Part shown: in pieces, positions 24,505-36,647 of the stretch
How positions within the stretch are numbered: the stretch's first letter is position 1
Layout of the letters: the number at the start of each line of letters is the position of its first letter
Source: Diphasiastrum complanatum
Taxonomy: Eukaryota; Streptophyta; Lycopodiopsida; Lycopodiales; Lycopodiaceae
Direction: 5' to 3'
Length of the DNA stretch: 64,000 nt
NCBI GenBank assembly: GCA_029204225.1
Contig: MU832200.1
Location: 1 to 64,000, forward strand
Position numbers and translations under genes: made by a program
The notes under the pieces: model-generated
Told to the model about the DNA's origin: nothing
Seen by the model: only the letters and a program-made list of their open reading frames with translations
The model's database searches: none

Positions 24505-24829
24505 ACCAATGAGAGGCAGAGAATCATTTGAGGGAGTAGATTCGATATCTGTTGCGTATGTTACGCCCGTAGAGGTGCGTAGCCATCCCTCGTATAGGAC
24601 CCCTAAAGAGAAGTCAAGAGCGGCCAAGGTTTAGAAAAATGAGACGTAGATATGTTGTTAAGAGGAGATATTGGGATAGGGTACATGCGACAATGAGAGA
24701 TAGAGAGGAAATTGAGAGAGTTGAACCGGGTTCAGTGGAGTTTGGTACACCTGAGGAAGTGCATAGCCACCTTTCGTATAAGACCCATGAGGCAGAGTAG
24801 ATTGGCAGATAGTAGATCTATGACTTGCC
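24505..24829. other. Unassigned, with a 40-bp imperfect direct repeat
   Basis: A segment reading GTGCGTAGCCATCCCTCGTA near 24570 is repeated as GTGCATAGCCACCTTTCGTA near 24758. The frame between is rich in Arg and Glu. No family recognised. Confidence 0.35.
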
Positions 24830-25788
24830 TATGTGGCATGCTACACAAGCCTATGGTAATCCTGCGTGGCTTATGACATGGGAAGTACCAATCCTACATG
24901 GTTTTCCACGTGGCAGGCCTATGTGGCTTGTCACGTGGGGCCCTTTCTCTCTCTCTCTCTAGGTCCACTCAAGCCTACCTGGCAAAGCCTGGTTGGCTTG
25001 CCACACAAGCCTATGTGGCAACCTGCAACATGCTTGCATGGCAGACATGAGGCCGATGCCATGCCTATGTGGTCTTCCACGCAAGCCTATGCTAGGCCTA
25101 CATGGCTTGCCACATGTTAGCTTTCGAGCCCACCTCTCTATCTCTCTTCTCTCTGGGTCCACTCAGGCCTCCATGGCAGAGCTCGATTGGCTTGCCGCAC
25201 AAGCCTATGGTAGGCCTACATGTAGCAAACCCCAAGCTTGCATGATTTGCCATGTGGCAGGCCTACATGGCTTGCCATGAGGCAACCTATGATAGGCTTG
25301 GTAGATAGTAGGCCTATGTGGCCTATTACACAAGCCTATGGTAGGCCATGTGGCAAGCCACACAAGTCTATGGTAGGCCTATGTGGCTTGCCACATGGCT
25401 AGTCCCAAGCCTACACAGTTTTTCACGTGGCAGGCCTACGTGGCTTGCCATGTGGCAACTTTCGAGCCCCAATCCTCTCTCTCTATGTCCACTTACGCCT
25501 ACGTGGCAGAGCCTGGTTGGCTTGCCACGCAAGCCTGTGTTAGAGCTACATGGTTTGCCATGTGGCAAACCCCAAGATTGCATGACTTGCCATGGGATAG
25601 GCCTACATGGCTTGCCACGTGGCAGTCTACGACAGGCTTGGTAGATAGCAAACCTATGACATGCCTATGCGGCCTGCTACACAAGCCTATGGTAGTCCTA
25701 CGTAGTTTTCCACGTGGCAAGTCCCAAGCCTACATGGTTTTACACGTCGCAAGCCTATGTGGCTTGCCATGTGAAAACTTTTCGAGCC

Positions 25789-25825
<37 letters not shown>

Positions 25826-26215
25826 GGTCCAGTCAAGCCTACGTGGTAGAGCCTAGTTGGTTCTTCATGCAAACCTATGGTATGCCTACGTGGTTTTCCA
25901 CATGGCAACCCCAAGTCTACATACATGTGTTCGACCTACGTGGCTTGCGATGTGGTAGCCTGCGACAAGCCTATGGTATGCCTACGTGGTTTTCCACGTG
26001 GCAACCCCAAGTCTGCATAATTTGACATGTGTTTGACCTACGTGGCTTGCCATGTGGCAGCTTGCGACAAGCTTGGCAAATAGTAGACCTATGACATGCA
26101 TATGTGGCCTGCTACACAAGGCCTATGATAGGCCTATGTGGCTTGCCACGAGGCAAAACCCCAAACCTACATGGTTTGCCATGTGGCAGGCCTACATGAC
26201 AGGCCACAATGAGAC
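24830..26215. repeat. Complex tandem array of TGGCTTGCCA/CACGTGG units
   Basis: About 1.4 kb of imperfect tandem repeats. Short units (CCTAYGTGGCTTGCCAYGTGGCA) are nested in longer ones of roughly 200-340 bp, each marked by a CT tract followed by GTCCACTCA-type sequence at about 24950, 25150, 25485 and 25820. Many units contain CACGTG or TTGGC/GCCAA palindromes. Several open frames run through it on both strands because the unit lacks stops; they are not genes. Confidence 0.85.
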
Positions 26216-26560
26216 GACCTCCGGCCACATTCAATCTCTGATTTGTGGGAGAGAGTTGTTTTCTTAAGGGAGCTCTTTTTTGTTTTTGCACCCCCTCCCC
26301 TTTCCTCGAAAAAATAAAGAGGCCCCATCCCCGAACCCCACAAAAAAGTTTTTTTTTTTTTTTGGACCGGGGGGGAAAGAAGGAGAGCATTTAGCCTCCC
26401 CACACATTCTTTTTTTTAGGGTGGGGGAGAGGTCTACATTCCCCCATGCCTGTCTCCCCCCATTTTTGGGGGGGGGAGGGAGGTGGGCCTTGGCACAACC
26501 CCCCCTTTACATTTTCCACTCTCTCTGCAACATGGAGGGGGCACGCGCAATTGAAAATAA
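26216..26560. repeat. Homopolymer-rich low-complexity stretch
   Basis: Runs of C, T, A and G of 6-18 bases alternate with no recognisable gene. The open frames over it are artefacts. Confidence 0.7.
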
Positions 26561-26709
26561 AAAGAATGTTGTGCCATAGAGCACGGGGAGGGGGAGGATG
26601 GCTAAGTAGATCATCAATCGCCCGCTTTGAGCATCATCCACACGTCTCGACCACAAGCCGCCACCCAAATCATCAACGACGGGCATAAACCCACTAGTAT
26701 ATATATCTA

Positions 26710-26711
<2 letters not shown>

Positions 26712-26763
<52 letters not shown>
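26712..26763. repeat. (GT)n microsatellite
   Basis: About 25 GT units, immediately followed by the palindrome CCCGGAACACGTTCCGGG at 26770-26787. Confidence 0.95.
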
Positions 26764-26765
<2 letters not shown>

Positions 26766-27087
26766 ACGTCCCGGAACACGTTCCGGGTTTTTGGCCCGGA
26801 ACGTGACCCTACAATGTTTTTTTTTTCTCAGGTGCATTAGAATTGGTCAAATGCATAAGGTGCATAAGGTGCCCAAAATTGGTTCCGAAATGACTAGAAG
26901 CCAATGTAATCATGATCCTCTCCTTTTTCTCTCTCCTAATACCCATATTGCATGCAACTTTTTTCAAAAAAAGAACAAAAAGCACCCATGAATTGCAAAT
27001 CGTGACTCCCCAGCAAATCGGGGGTCGGGGGTCGCAATTTGGATCGTTGTCCAAATCGCAAACAGTGAATCGTTGCTGCATCTTTGA

Positions 27088-27118
27088 GATATATATATAT
27101 ATATATATATCATATATA
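27088..27118. repeat. (AT)n microsatellite
   Basis: About 12 AT units with one interruption. Confidence 0.9.
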
Positions 27119-27229
27119 TTAAAGATATTTTAGAGAGCAAATGTAAGGGTGTTATTAACCCACTCTACTTTCTCTATTCAAACCTAGACCTTACTCTTTG
27201 CCTATTCATACATTCACACATACAAGCCT

Positions 27230-28233
<1,004 letters not shown>

Positions 28234-28271
28234 CACCATCGGTTGCCTGCCATCGACGGGCACACCAGCTA

Positions 28272-28273
<2 letters not shown>

Positions 28274-28316
<43 letters not shown>
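28274..28316. repeat. (TG)n microsatellite
   Basis: About 21 TG units that follow the sequence GGGCACACCAGCTAGTA, which resembles the sequence before the GT tract at 26712. Confidence 0.95.
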
Positions 28317-28319
<3 letters not shown>

Positions 28320-28339
28320 ACATATCAAAGATGCATGAG

Positions 28340-28470
28340 GCATTTTGGAACACGTTCCGAGATTTTGACCCGAAAAGCTGTCCCAAAACACTTTATTTTA
28401 GCGTGGTTTTTTTCAAAAAAATTTGGCATTCTAAAACATTAGTTGCAATGGAACACGTTCCGCTACAACC
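28340..28470. repeat. Short element bounded by GGAACACGTTCC palindromes
   Basis: Identical 12-bp palindromes at 28347-28358 and 28450-28461 bound about 90 bp of T-rich sequence, and microsatellites flank both sides. A related start, GGAACACGTTCCGGG, is at 26772. Possibly a MITE-like unit that inserts in simple repeats. Confidence 0.4.
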
Positions 28471-28499
28471 ATGATATGTGTGTGTGTGTGTACATAGAT

Positions 28500-30283
28500 A
28501 ATACTCGATATACATACACACCAATGGAGCTTCCAACAAAAGTATCAATGGCAATTTTTATATGAAGGATCAATTTTGGCAAAGAGCAAATATTATACAA
28601 CAAGAGAATGTACTAGAATGAGATATACCAAATATAGAAAACACCCAAGCATGTTTTTGGCAAAAGAATATGTAATCATCCAACATAGGATCGTTGGCAA
28701 AGTCAGTCATATACACATGGCATTCCAAGTGGAAGAAGCTAAAAGTAAACCACCAGCAAGGCTAGAAATCCATACTGCATAGTTCCACAAAGTTGGTAAC
28801 GACTTGGCTCACATACATCCCAACTCCACGTACCACGAGTGAGCACCAAGCCATCTCCCATTCTTTTCTGCAACAACACAAAAAATCTACTAAGGTAAAA
28901 CTAGAAGAACAAAAAGGTGTAACATAGGTAGGAATACTCATAACATAGACAACTATGTAAGCAAAAAGACTCCTGAACTTATACTGTATAAAAATATTCT
29001 AGTCCATTTGCTTAGTTTTCAAACGATATAATGTTAACAAGGGCAAGTCTGATCAAAAGTCTAGTTTTGCAAAATATTACCTCTTATGTTCCTCATTGTG
29101 CTCATAGAATGACATTATTTTACAAATATATGCTTTAGCTCTGATTTGTTCCTTCATAAGCTATAAGTATACTTATCTAGCAATAAACGTATTGTCATCC
29201 ATATCCATGCATTTTGTTTCGGCATTGGTATAGTTGTGCCTATATTTCAATTAGTATCTAACTTTTTACTATTTTATAACCAAAGATAATCCAAATGATC
29301 AAAAATCGCCAAAATCATGGCTTCAGTTGATGGGGAAACAGATTCATTAAGTTTTAGCAAGCAAACCCCAAAAACCCGACAACTCATACAAGCTATGACA
29401 TTAACACCATGATAATGAAAGGGGTGAGAGACCCATGTGGCAATACGCATTTGTGAACCACCCGCTTACATGTCAACAACAAAGGTTGTCCATTGCATCT
29501 CATGATGAGAACTCGGATTAGGTCTCCAAACCCGAACCAAAGCATGTGTCCAATGTCTAATCCTAGCCTTATATTATTATCAATGGCGTAGGTAGTGTCT
29601 TGGTAAATGTAGTCAATCAAATGAGAGAACTTGAGTGTCAAAGTTTGAATTACTTGTGGATCAAGCTTCAGCCACCTACCTAGCACTTGTTCACACATGT
29701 GGGACCCAAAATATGTCAAAGAATAAGCCTCCAAGTCATCCTCCAACATTGGCATTTAGCCCAATCTAACTCATGTGGCACATAGTTCGATTTCCAAGCT
29801 TGATTGCCCTTTCGAGAACATGTGACTTTAGGGTTAAGGCATAAATTTGACATAGGCTTGAGGCCTGATCGCATACCTTACATCCTAGTGGAGAAATACA
29901 AATGGCAAGAAGCACAATCTATTCCAAAAACCTATATTATTAATTAGGAGCATTCTCCACATAAAGGCCTTCCAAAAATAACTCGAGGAAGTTAGCTTTG
30001 TACCAAACAGGACCATTTGTGACGCACTTGAAAGTATTCACAAGTGAAGTTTTTGTTCATATTCCAAAAGAAAAACAAACTTGCAAAAAGCTTGAAATGC
30101 ATTTTTTTGGGTATAGTAGTGTCTCTAAACAATATCATCTCTTTCATCCAAGAAGACAAATTAATGTACTTGTAAAAGAAACTAACTATGATGGAAATGA
30201 GGAACATGTCCGTCATGGTTTGTAATACGTATGCACAAGATCACTGGGAATAGTGAATTGTCGATTATATTCTCCTACCAAAA
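28500..30283. other. Mostly unassigned; one 120-residue open frame
   Basis: The frame 29393-29755 (minus) begins MPMLEDDLEAYSLTYFG and has an in-frame stop just upstream, so it is self-contained, but I recognise no domain. Another frame at 29998-30225 is equally featureless. No transposon ends seen. Confidence 0.3.
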
Positions 30284-30664
30284 AGCTATGGACTCGGCTC
30301 ATTACATTCGCCACATCCATTTACATTTACTTTACTTTATGCATAAGCGAGCCTTGGACCCTTTTTTATTCATTATTGACACTTAGACTATATGGTTGGC
30401 CTTGGGCCTTATTATTCATTATTGGGACATTTGGATATATTACTGGAGAGTGGGGGCCTTCTTGGAGGCCGCACTATTATCCCTCCTAGTTGGGGCCTAG
30501 CCACTGGAAGCTTCCTTTTAGGGCTTCATCTAGGCTAAGTAAGGAATCTGTGTCATTGATACTCAACTGATGATATTGATCTCTCTCTTTAGTCTCCTTA
30601 ATCTCTCTCTTTCCTACTTTCTAGGGTTAAGTCTTGCTTATGTGATGCTTTCATAGCTTAGCTC
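30284..30664 (+). repeat. 5' LTR of the outer element, 3'-truncated
   Basis: Starts AGCTATGGACTCGG and stops at TTAGCTC; the last 30 or so bases ending GTAACT and the primer site are absent compared with the LTR at 32156. Confidence 0.8.
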
Positions 30665-30887
30665 ATTTTCATTGTCGATTTCGTTTTTCAGTTTTCCGTT
30701 TGTCTTCGTTTCCTACGCTCCATTATAAATAATAAAATTAAAAAAAAACCCAAATTATTTGGATCATTGGATTATGTATTCTTTTCAGTTACTTTTGATT
30801 TTATTTTTTATCATGACTTATGATTTTCGGTCTCTATCCCCTTTAGATTACCTTTTTATTTTTAATAGTGATAAACCATCTAAACAT

Positions 30888-31560
30888 ATGTTCGACAAAT
30901 GGGTCACACGTCTTCAGTAGTACTTTGATACTTCTCGACCAACTTGTCCAGGTCCTATTAAGATTCTTGATGCAATGTTTCTTTTAAAGGGTTCTGCTAG
31001 GTCGAAGTGGTTTGACTATGTCCATTCTCATCCGCCTATCTCTGAGTGGCATGACTTTCTACCTGTACTTCGCCTTCTTATATTTTCCGATGATAATTCT
31101 GCATTTTTTCCTCCTTTCGCACTTACGAGTGGTATTATAGGTCTTGAGAGTTCTACTCCTTCTGATTCCCCTCCTGAGCATTCTTCCATATGTGAGGTTC
31201 CATTTTCTTGTGCAGGACAAATAGAGATAGTGTCACACATTGCTAGTGATACACATGAGGATGATTCTATATCACACAGTGTGAGCGAGTTGCCTGATTT
31301 ACTTGAGATAGTTATTGATCTACCTGAGCTCGTCATTGTATCCCATAGTGAGTCAGACTCACATATATAGGTTTCTACTGATGCTGATTTACATATATAG
31401 GTTGCGGCTGATATGGTCCTTGATACTGATATAGCATGATACTATTGCTGATGTCGTTGCATGCTTTGATGGTGCTACCGATATTGTTGCATGCTATGAT
31501 ATTGTTCCATGCTTTGATACTGATATACTATGCCTTGCTACTACTGCCGATGTTGCTTTG
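30888..31560 (+). pseudogene. Gag-like frame with acidic/ACYD repeats (outer element)
   Basis: The open part 30975-31370 follows a stop (TAG at about 30917) and contains KILDAMFLLKGSARSKWFDY then PPISEWHDFLPVLR, which resembles a retrotransposon gag core (A..L.G.A..W, then W..F...F). After it comes an Asp/Ser/His-rich segment and, from about 31400 to 31560, degenerate units encoding ACYD, ACFD and similar. The same protein, with fewer stops, is at 59161-59862 on minus. It differs from the gag of the inner element at 33286. Gag assignment is tentative. Confidence 0.5.
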
Positions 31561-31579
31561 ATATTGTTGTTGAGTACTT

Positions 31580-32150
31580 TGATGCTACTCGTGTTCTTGA
31601 GCACCATGCTATAGATGTTGTCGCCTATGCTCCTTATTTCAATATTATTCATGGGTCTACAGTTGCTCTTTCAGATGCTTTGCCTACTTCTCCCGTAGAT
31701 CTCCATATGGCATATGGTTATACATTTCATGATGGTCCTATTGTATACTCACTAGCTTATTTTGCTGATAGCCGTCTAGATGAGTATGTGGTTCTTCTAG
31801 ATGCATATTTAGGCGAGAACTTATTAGTTGATGCTTCTGTTATTATGCCTACGTATGTTGTTCCATTTCTCTTCACTTGATATTGTTGTTGTGGATCTCT
31901 CTCAGCAAACACTCTCGCTTACTCATGTTGGTCAACATCATTCGCTTGTTGGTATTAATTCTTAGGGTGACTAACAGTTGGTCACTGGGAAGCAATTTAT
32001 GCGTAGCCTGCCAAAGGCTCAGGATGCAGCTCTTCTTTCCATTCGGAGTACATCAATTGTTGCTTCACTTTCACCATCCGTGGGTCCTCTTCCTCAGGTT
32101 GATGCTGCTCCAGATTTATAGGTTGTTGCTGCGTGCCTTGCGCCTATATG
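31580..32150 (+). pseudogene. Unidentified frame and start of X-flanking region (outer element)
   Basis: Frame 31530-31880 reads like protein (LPTSPVDLHMAYGYTF) and is missing from the third copy on minus. From about 31975 the sequence matches the post-protease segment of the inner element (FMRSLPKAQDAALLS), with a TAG at 32118, and is broken at 32151 by the inner insertion. Confidence 0.45.
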
Positions 32151-32155
32151 CCTTG
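32151..32155. other. Target-site duplication CCTTG, left copy
   Basis: CCTTG here is repeated at 37091-37095, exactly flanking the inner element. Joining the flanks restores the internal sequence (ATATGCCTTGATTCACAG) found uninterrupted at about 35090-35105. Confidence 0.95.
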
Positions 32156-32598
32156 AGTTATGGACTCGGCTCATTACATTCGCCGCGTCCATTTACATTT
32201 ACTTTACTTTATGCATAAGCAGGCCTTGGGCCCTTTTTTATTCATTAGTGACACTTAGACTATATGGTTGGCCTTTGGCCTTATTATTCATTATTAGGCC
32301 ATTTGGACATATTACTGGAGAGTGGGGGCCTTCTTGGAGGGCGCACTATTTTCCCTCCCAGTTGGGCCCTAGCCACCGGAAGCTTCCTTTTAGAGCTTCC
32401 TCTTGGCTATAAGTAGGGAAACTGTGTCAGTTGTTATTCAGCTGATGATATTGATCTCTCTCTTTAGTCTCCTTAATCTCTCTCTTTCCTGCTTTCTAGG
32501 GTTAAGTCTTGCTTATGTGCTGCTTTCATAGCTTAAGTCTTGCTTATGTGATGCTTTCATAGCTTAGCTTTAGATCATTTGTGGCTTTATTCGTAACT
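32156..32598 (+). repeat. 5' LTR of the inner element
   Basis: 443 bp, AGTTATGG to CGTAACT. It shares with its 3' partner a tandem duplication of about 37 bp (GCTTAAGTCTTGCTTATG unit) near the 3' end that the LTRs at 24090 and 39302 lack. Confidence 0.93.
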
Positions 32599-32610
32599 TG
32601 GTATCAGAGC
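32599..32610 (+). other. Primer binding site for initiator tRNA-Met
   Basis: TGGTATCAGAGC directly adjoins the 5' LTR with no spacer. Confidence 0.9.
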
Positions 32611-33285
32611 ACTTTCCTGATTGCTGAATCTCAGATCTGATTTTCTAATTGGGTGCCCATTTTCCTTGCTGATTTTTCTCTCTTTGCTGAGGGCTTTCGT
32701 CTCTTTGCTTCAGCAACATTCAGCCAGCTCCTATCAAAGCATTTTCCTTGGCGGAGCTTTAGCAGATAGTTAAGGAAGTACTTTCGCTAAATTTGGCGGC
32801 CGAAAAAAAAAATTTTTTTTTTTTTTTTTGGGCAGCTTATTTCCGGTACCCAAGTTCCAACCCTCTATCACCCATTTCCAGCTTGTTTGCAGGCTCTCCA
32901 GCGCCCAATTCCCTCATCTCTTTCATCCGTTCCTCCTCCCATTTTCAGCCCTCTCACTTTTGTTTGTAGGCTATCCAGCCGCTTCATACTTGTCACTTTC
33001 GTCCGTTTTTGTCTCCGTTTGCAGCCATTTTTTCACACCTTGTTTGCAGTCTGTCCATCGCCCATCCTCAACCAAATTTCACGAAATTCCGACTCCGTTT
33101 GATACTCCAATTTGTCACTTGCCTCCTGGCTGTCCAGCGCATTTTCACAGCCTTCATTTTCACTTTTTTCATTTGTTGATTGTTGTCCTTTCTTAGTTGT
33201 GATAATAGTGGTTTTAATAGACTAATTTGGGGTGACGACAAGAGTCCGCTCTCTCAAGTTTTCGTCTATTCCTTCCACTATCATT

Positions 33286-35319
33286 ATGGCACATTCACCT
33301 ACCCCGAGTGAGACTACTCAGGAAACCTTATCCGATCAGTTTCGTCGCATGGATGAGACCCTTTCTGGCCTCGTTCTTCGCTTCGATACCATTATGACCG
33401 GCTTTGCTACCATGCAGTCACAGATTGATTCTTTACAGCCTCATGGTCCTGGTAAAGCTCCTGTTTTTCCTTCATTTGGGACTCCCCCTCCATTTGGATT
33501 TCCATCTTCCTCTGCTAGTCAGCCTGGTGGTGGACCGATCATTCCACCTAACTCATCTCCTGGTTTCTTTTCACGTCCCCCACTTCCTGAGCCACACTTT
33601 GCTCGAGACTTTCGTGATAGGGTACAGCTTGCTACCTATTCTGGTTCCTCTGACGGGAACTTATTAGAGAATTGGTTTGCTAAGCTTGACACATATTTTC
33701 AGATCTACCCTAAGATTGATCCTCAGAAGATCCAGTTGGCTGCTTTACATTTAGATGGACGCGCCGCCACGTGGTGGCGAGTTTATAGAGCTGATCCTGA
33801 TCGGGAAGGGCTCCATTTATGGCATACTTTTTGCCGTGACCTCCGTCATGCTATGATTGATCCTCAGTGGCTCGACCGCCAACGTGATACATTCTGTAGC
33901 CTCACTCAGACCAGTGATCTTGCTTCTTATACAGATCAGTTTATGGAATTTTCTTATCTTTTCATAGATCTACAGCCCACTGAGCTTATTTCTCGTTACA
34001 TTGCTGGGCTTCGTGGTGCTTTACGTTATGATGTTTCTTCCTTCCATCCTCCCACACTTGTTGAGGCGATGTCTCTTGCTAGTACTTTACAGCATAAGTA
34101 CTCTGACACTCTTCCTTCCCGCTTCTCCTGACCCCATCCTTCTGCTTCATCTTTTCCCGCTGCGTCCACCCCTACACCTGCCCCTTCTGTTCCAGCTCTC
34201 TCCATTGTCCCTTCGTCTCCTCATCCTCCGACTCCTCGACCTGCTTTTGTCCGACGTTACACGTCTGCAGAGTTTGCTGACCTTCAGCAGCAGCGTCTTT
34301 GCTTTCGTTGTAAGAGTCCTGACCATTTTGCCCGTGATTGCCGTCAGCCTCTCCCTACTACTACTGCTGTTTTTTACCATGACGGCACTACTCCAGATGA
34401 TTCCGATATCTACATTCATATTTCTGATGAGCCTGACCTATCCTCTTAGCCTTCCACTAATTTACTTCTTGCTACTTGCCATGCTCAGCTTGCCTATGCT
34501 ACTTGGACAGGGCGTCCTGGTCCTCGCTCCATTCGGTTATGTGTACGTATTACAGGTCGTGAGTATATTGCTTTAGTTGATACTGGCAGCACTCATTCTT
34601 TTAGTAGCAGTTATATCACTCGTCGGATACGTGCTTCACCTATTCCTGCTTCACAACCTCTCACAGTTGAGGTTGCCAGTTCCCATTCTTTTCCTAGTTC
34701 TCAAATGTTTCAGCGTTTACCATACCGCATTGGAGATTTTTCTGGACAGGCAGATCTTTACATTATTCCTATGGAGCGTTATGATCTTATCCTTGGTGCT
34801 GATTGGTTTGCATCTCTTGGAGCCGTTACACTGGACTTGACACAGGAGACATTGACATTTGTACTTGATGCAGTTACACACTCACTTGTTGGCATTGATT
34901 CTCAGGGAGACTTCCAGTTGGTTACCGAGAAGCAGTTTATGCGTAGCCTGCCAAAGGCTGACGATGCAGCTCTTCTTTCCATTCAGAGTACATCAGTTGC
35001 TGCTTCACTTTCACCATCCGTGGGTCCTCTTCCTCAGGTTGATGTTGCTTCGGATTTACAGGTTGTTGTTGTGTGCCTTGCGCCTATATGCCTTGATTCA
35101 CAGATATCGTATTCAGTGGTCATTCCTGGTTTCATTGATATTGAGGCCATATACCTTGGTGGTATTTCTACTATTGCTTTTGCGCATACTTCATATTGCC
35201 CTCCTGGTTCGGTGGTTGGTTCAGTATCTTCTCCACTGGTCTCTATATCTCCATCTCTTGAGTCTGTTATGGCCGATGTTCCTGCTGATTTATGGGGTTC
35301 TTCATGGGTCCACGTTTGA
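33286..35319 (+). pseudogene. Gag and aspartic protease of the inner element
   Basis: One frame runs 33232-35319 with two stops (TGA 34129-34131 and TAG 34447-34449), both one C-to-T step from Arg or Gln. I prefer ATG 33286 over 33232 because the gag N-terminus (MAHSPTPSETTQ) begins there. Gag core: LENWFAKLDTYF, GRAATWWRVY, YTDQFMEFSYL. A CCHC knuckle CFRCKSPDHFARDC is at about 34300-34341. The protease has ALVDTGSTHSF (about 34570) and the flap-to-end motif DLILGADWF (about 34786). Gag forms the particle and the protease matures it. The frame then passes into X, broken by a two-base deletion near 35288. Confidence 0.85.
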
Positions 35320-36345
35320 TGGTTCCCTCGCTATTGGTGATCAGGTTGTATTTTATTTCACTTTACTCCATGGATCTCTGCTTGAGGTCTGTGATCTGCC
35401 TCATGATATTTCTACGGTACCTGACATGATTCATGCGCCTTTGGCCCTTACTGTCACACATTTTTCATCCGAGGATATTTGCCAGATGGTCACTATTACT
35501 TATCTAGGGTATTTATTTGCTGGGATCTTTCTAGATGAGTACACAGACATCCTTCCGTCTCCTGGTGTTTCTACATATAGGTTTGATGCAGTCCATGCCG
35601 ATGGTATACACTTTTGGGTTCATGCGACTGATTCCTTTTTACCTCTTGATATTTGGCATTCCTGGTTATTACGTATCGCTTGGATTTCATTTGGACCTAT
35701 TGCTTACACTACTGCTTCATTTTCAGCTATGGATATATGGCATTCCTGGTTATTACATATAGCTTGGTTTTCATTTGGACCTGTTGATTGGTGCTGGTTT
35801 TTCCATATTACTGATCGCCTATGGTGCGGATATCTCTATGATTATGCATGTGGCTCTCTATCTGTTCCTTGGATTGTTGCTCATTGTCAGGCTTGGCATA
35901 TCCTGTTGGCTTGGGTTATTGCCTCCGTTCCAGCTACTGTTTGTCTGGGTGATCTTCAGGTTCCCTGTCATTTCAGGTTGCTGATGCTGAGTTGCCACTT
36001 TGTTCTGGTGTTCCGAGACCATCAGGGTACCATGAGAGAATTCCTTCTCCTCTCTTGGATAGTTTTTGGGGATGTTGCCGCCATATACTTCAGTGTTGCT
36101 CATATGTGCTTTGATACTCATTCCCAGCTACAGGTGGATATTGCTCCGATGCTTGCTACTGATGTTGCGGATCCTGTTCCTCGTTCCAGTGCATTTCTTC
36201 TATTCTTGACTTGTGCGCCTGGTGTGTACTTTGGGATTACACTTGCGGCCAGTTCCGATGGGTCATCCGATTCTCCATCCGTTTTTGGTGTATCCTATGA
36301 TGGATTGTTCTACCTTCTCGGGCTTTTTTGGATACCTTGGTGCTC
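35110..36345 (+). pseudogene. Unknown region X of the inner element (replaces RT/RNase H/integrase core)
   Basis: X follows the protease without a break in order and continues in the +2 frame (34859-36412 is open). It begins IPGFIDIEAIYLGGIS, has LLHGSLLEVCDLPHDIST and a tandem pair of DIWHSWLLRIAW-type units 84 bp apart (35655 and 35739). It is rich in Trp, His, Phe and Ser. I recognise no domain. Copies at 37096-38750 and 57890-58930 (minus) align over most of its length, and both large copies keep long open frames, which argues that it was translated. It could instead be captured host sequence. Confidence 0.55.
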
Positions 36346-36349
36346 GAGA

Positions 36350-36600
36350 GCTTATTACCCGGGCCAGTTCTCATTTACAGCATGTTCAACAGCGTTATCA
36401 AACCTCAGTTGATCGTCACCGCCACCATGTTGAGTTTCAGCTTGGAGATATGGTTTATCTACGCCTACGGTTTGCACGTCATCATTTTGTCCAGGGCCAT
36501 GCTTCTACTGAGAAGCTTGCACCACGTTGTTGTACTTGTTGATTCCTCTACATCAGATGTTGCTCTAGCTGTTGATGCACCAGGGTTTGCTGCTACTTGA
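36350..36600 (+). pseudogene. Gypsy integrase C-terminal remnant (inner element)
   Basis: Frame 36213-36542 contains LQHVQQRYQTSVDRHRHHVE and then FQLGDMVYLRL, the standard gypsy integrase tail (R..VEF..GDMV.L.L). It is followed, after a frame change, by the C-terminal DSSTSDVALAVDAPG shared with 39180-39250, so the chromodomain between them is deleted here. Confidence 0.8.
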
Positions 36601-36647
36601 TCCAGTTTCTTTTCGGCAGTTGGGTCTTTTTCTTTTGTGATAGGGAG

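Noticed and set aside
23640-24830. A possible endogenous pararetrovirus or other gene with Arg-rich frames
   Set aside because: No movement protein, coat zinc finger, protease or RT motif could be found.
24866-26025. Several 70-150 residue frames rich in Trp, Met and Ser
   Set aside because: They run through the tandem array on both strands; the unit simply lacks stop codons.
34001-34576. Leu-rich 191-residue frame
   Set aside because: It is a shifted-frame shadow of the gag/protease frame, which has the zinc knuckle and DTG motif.
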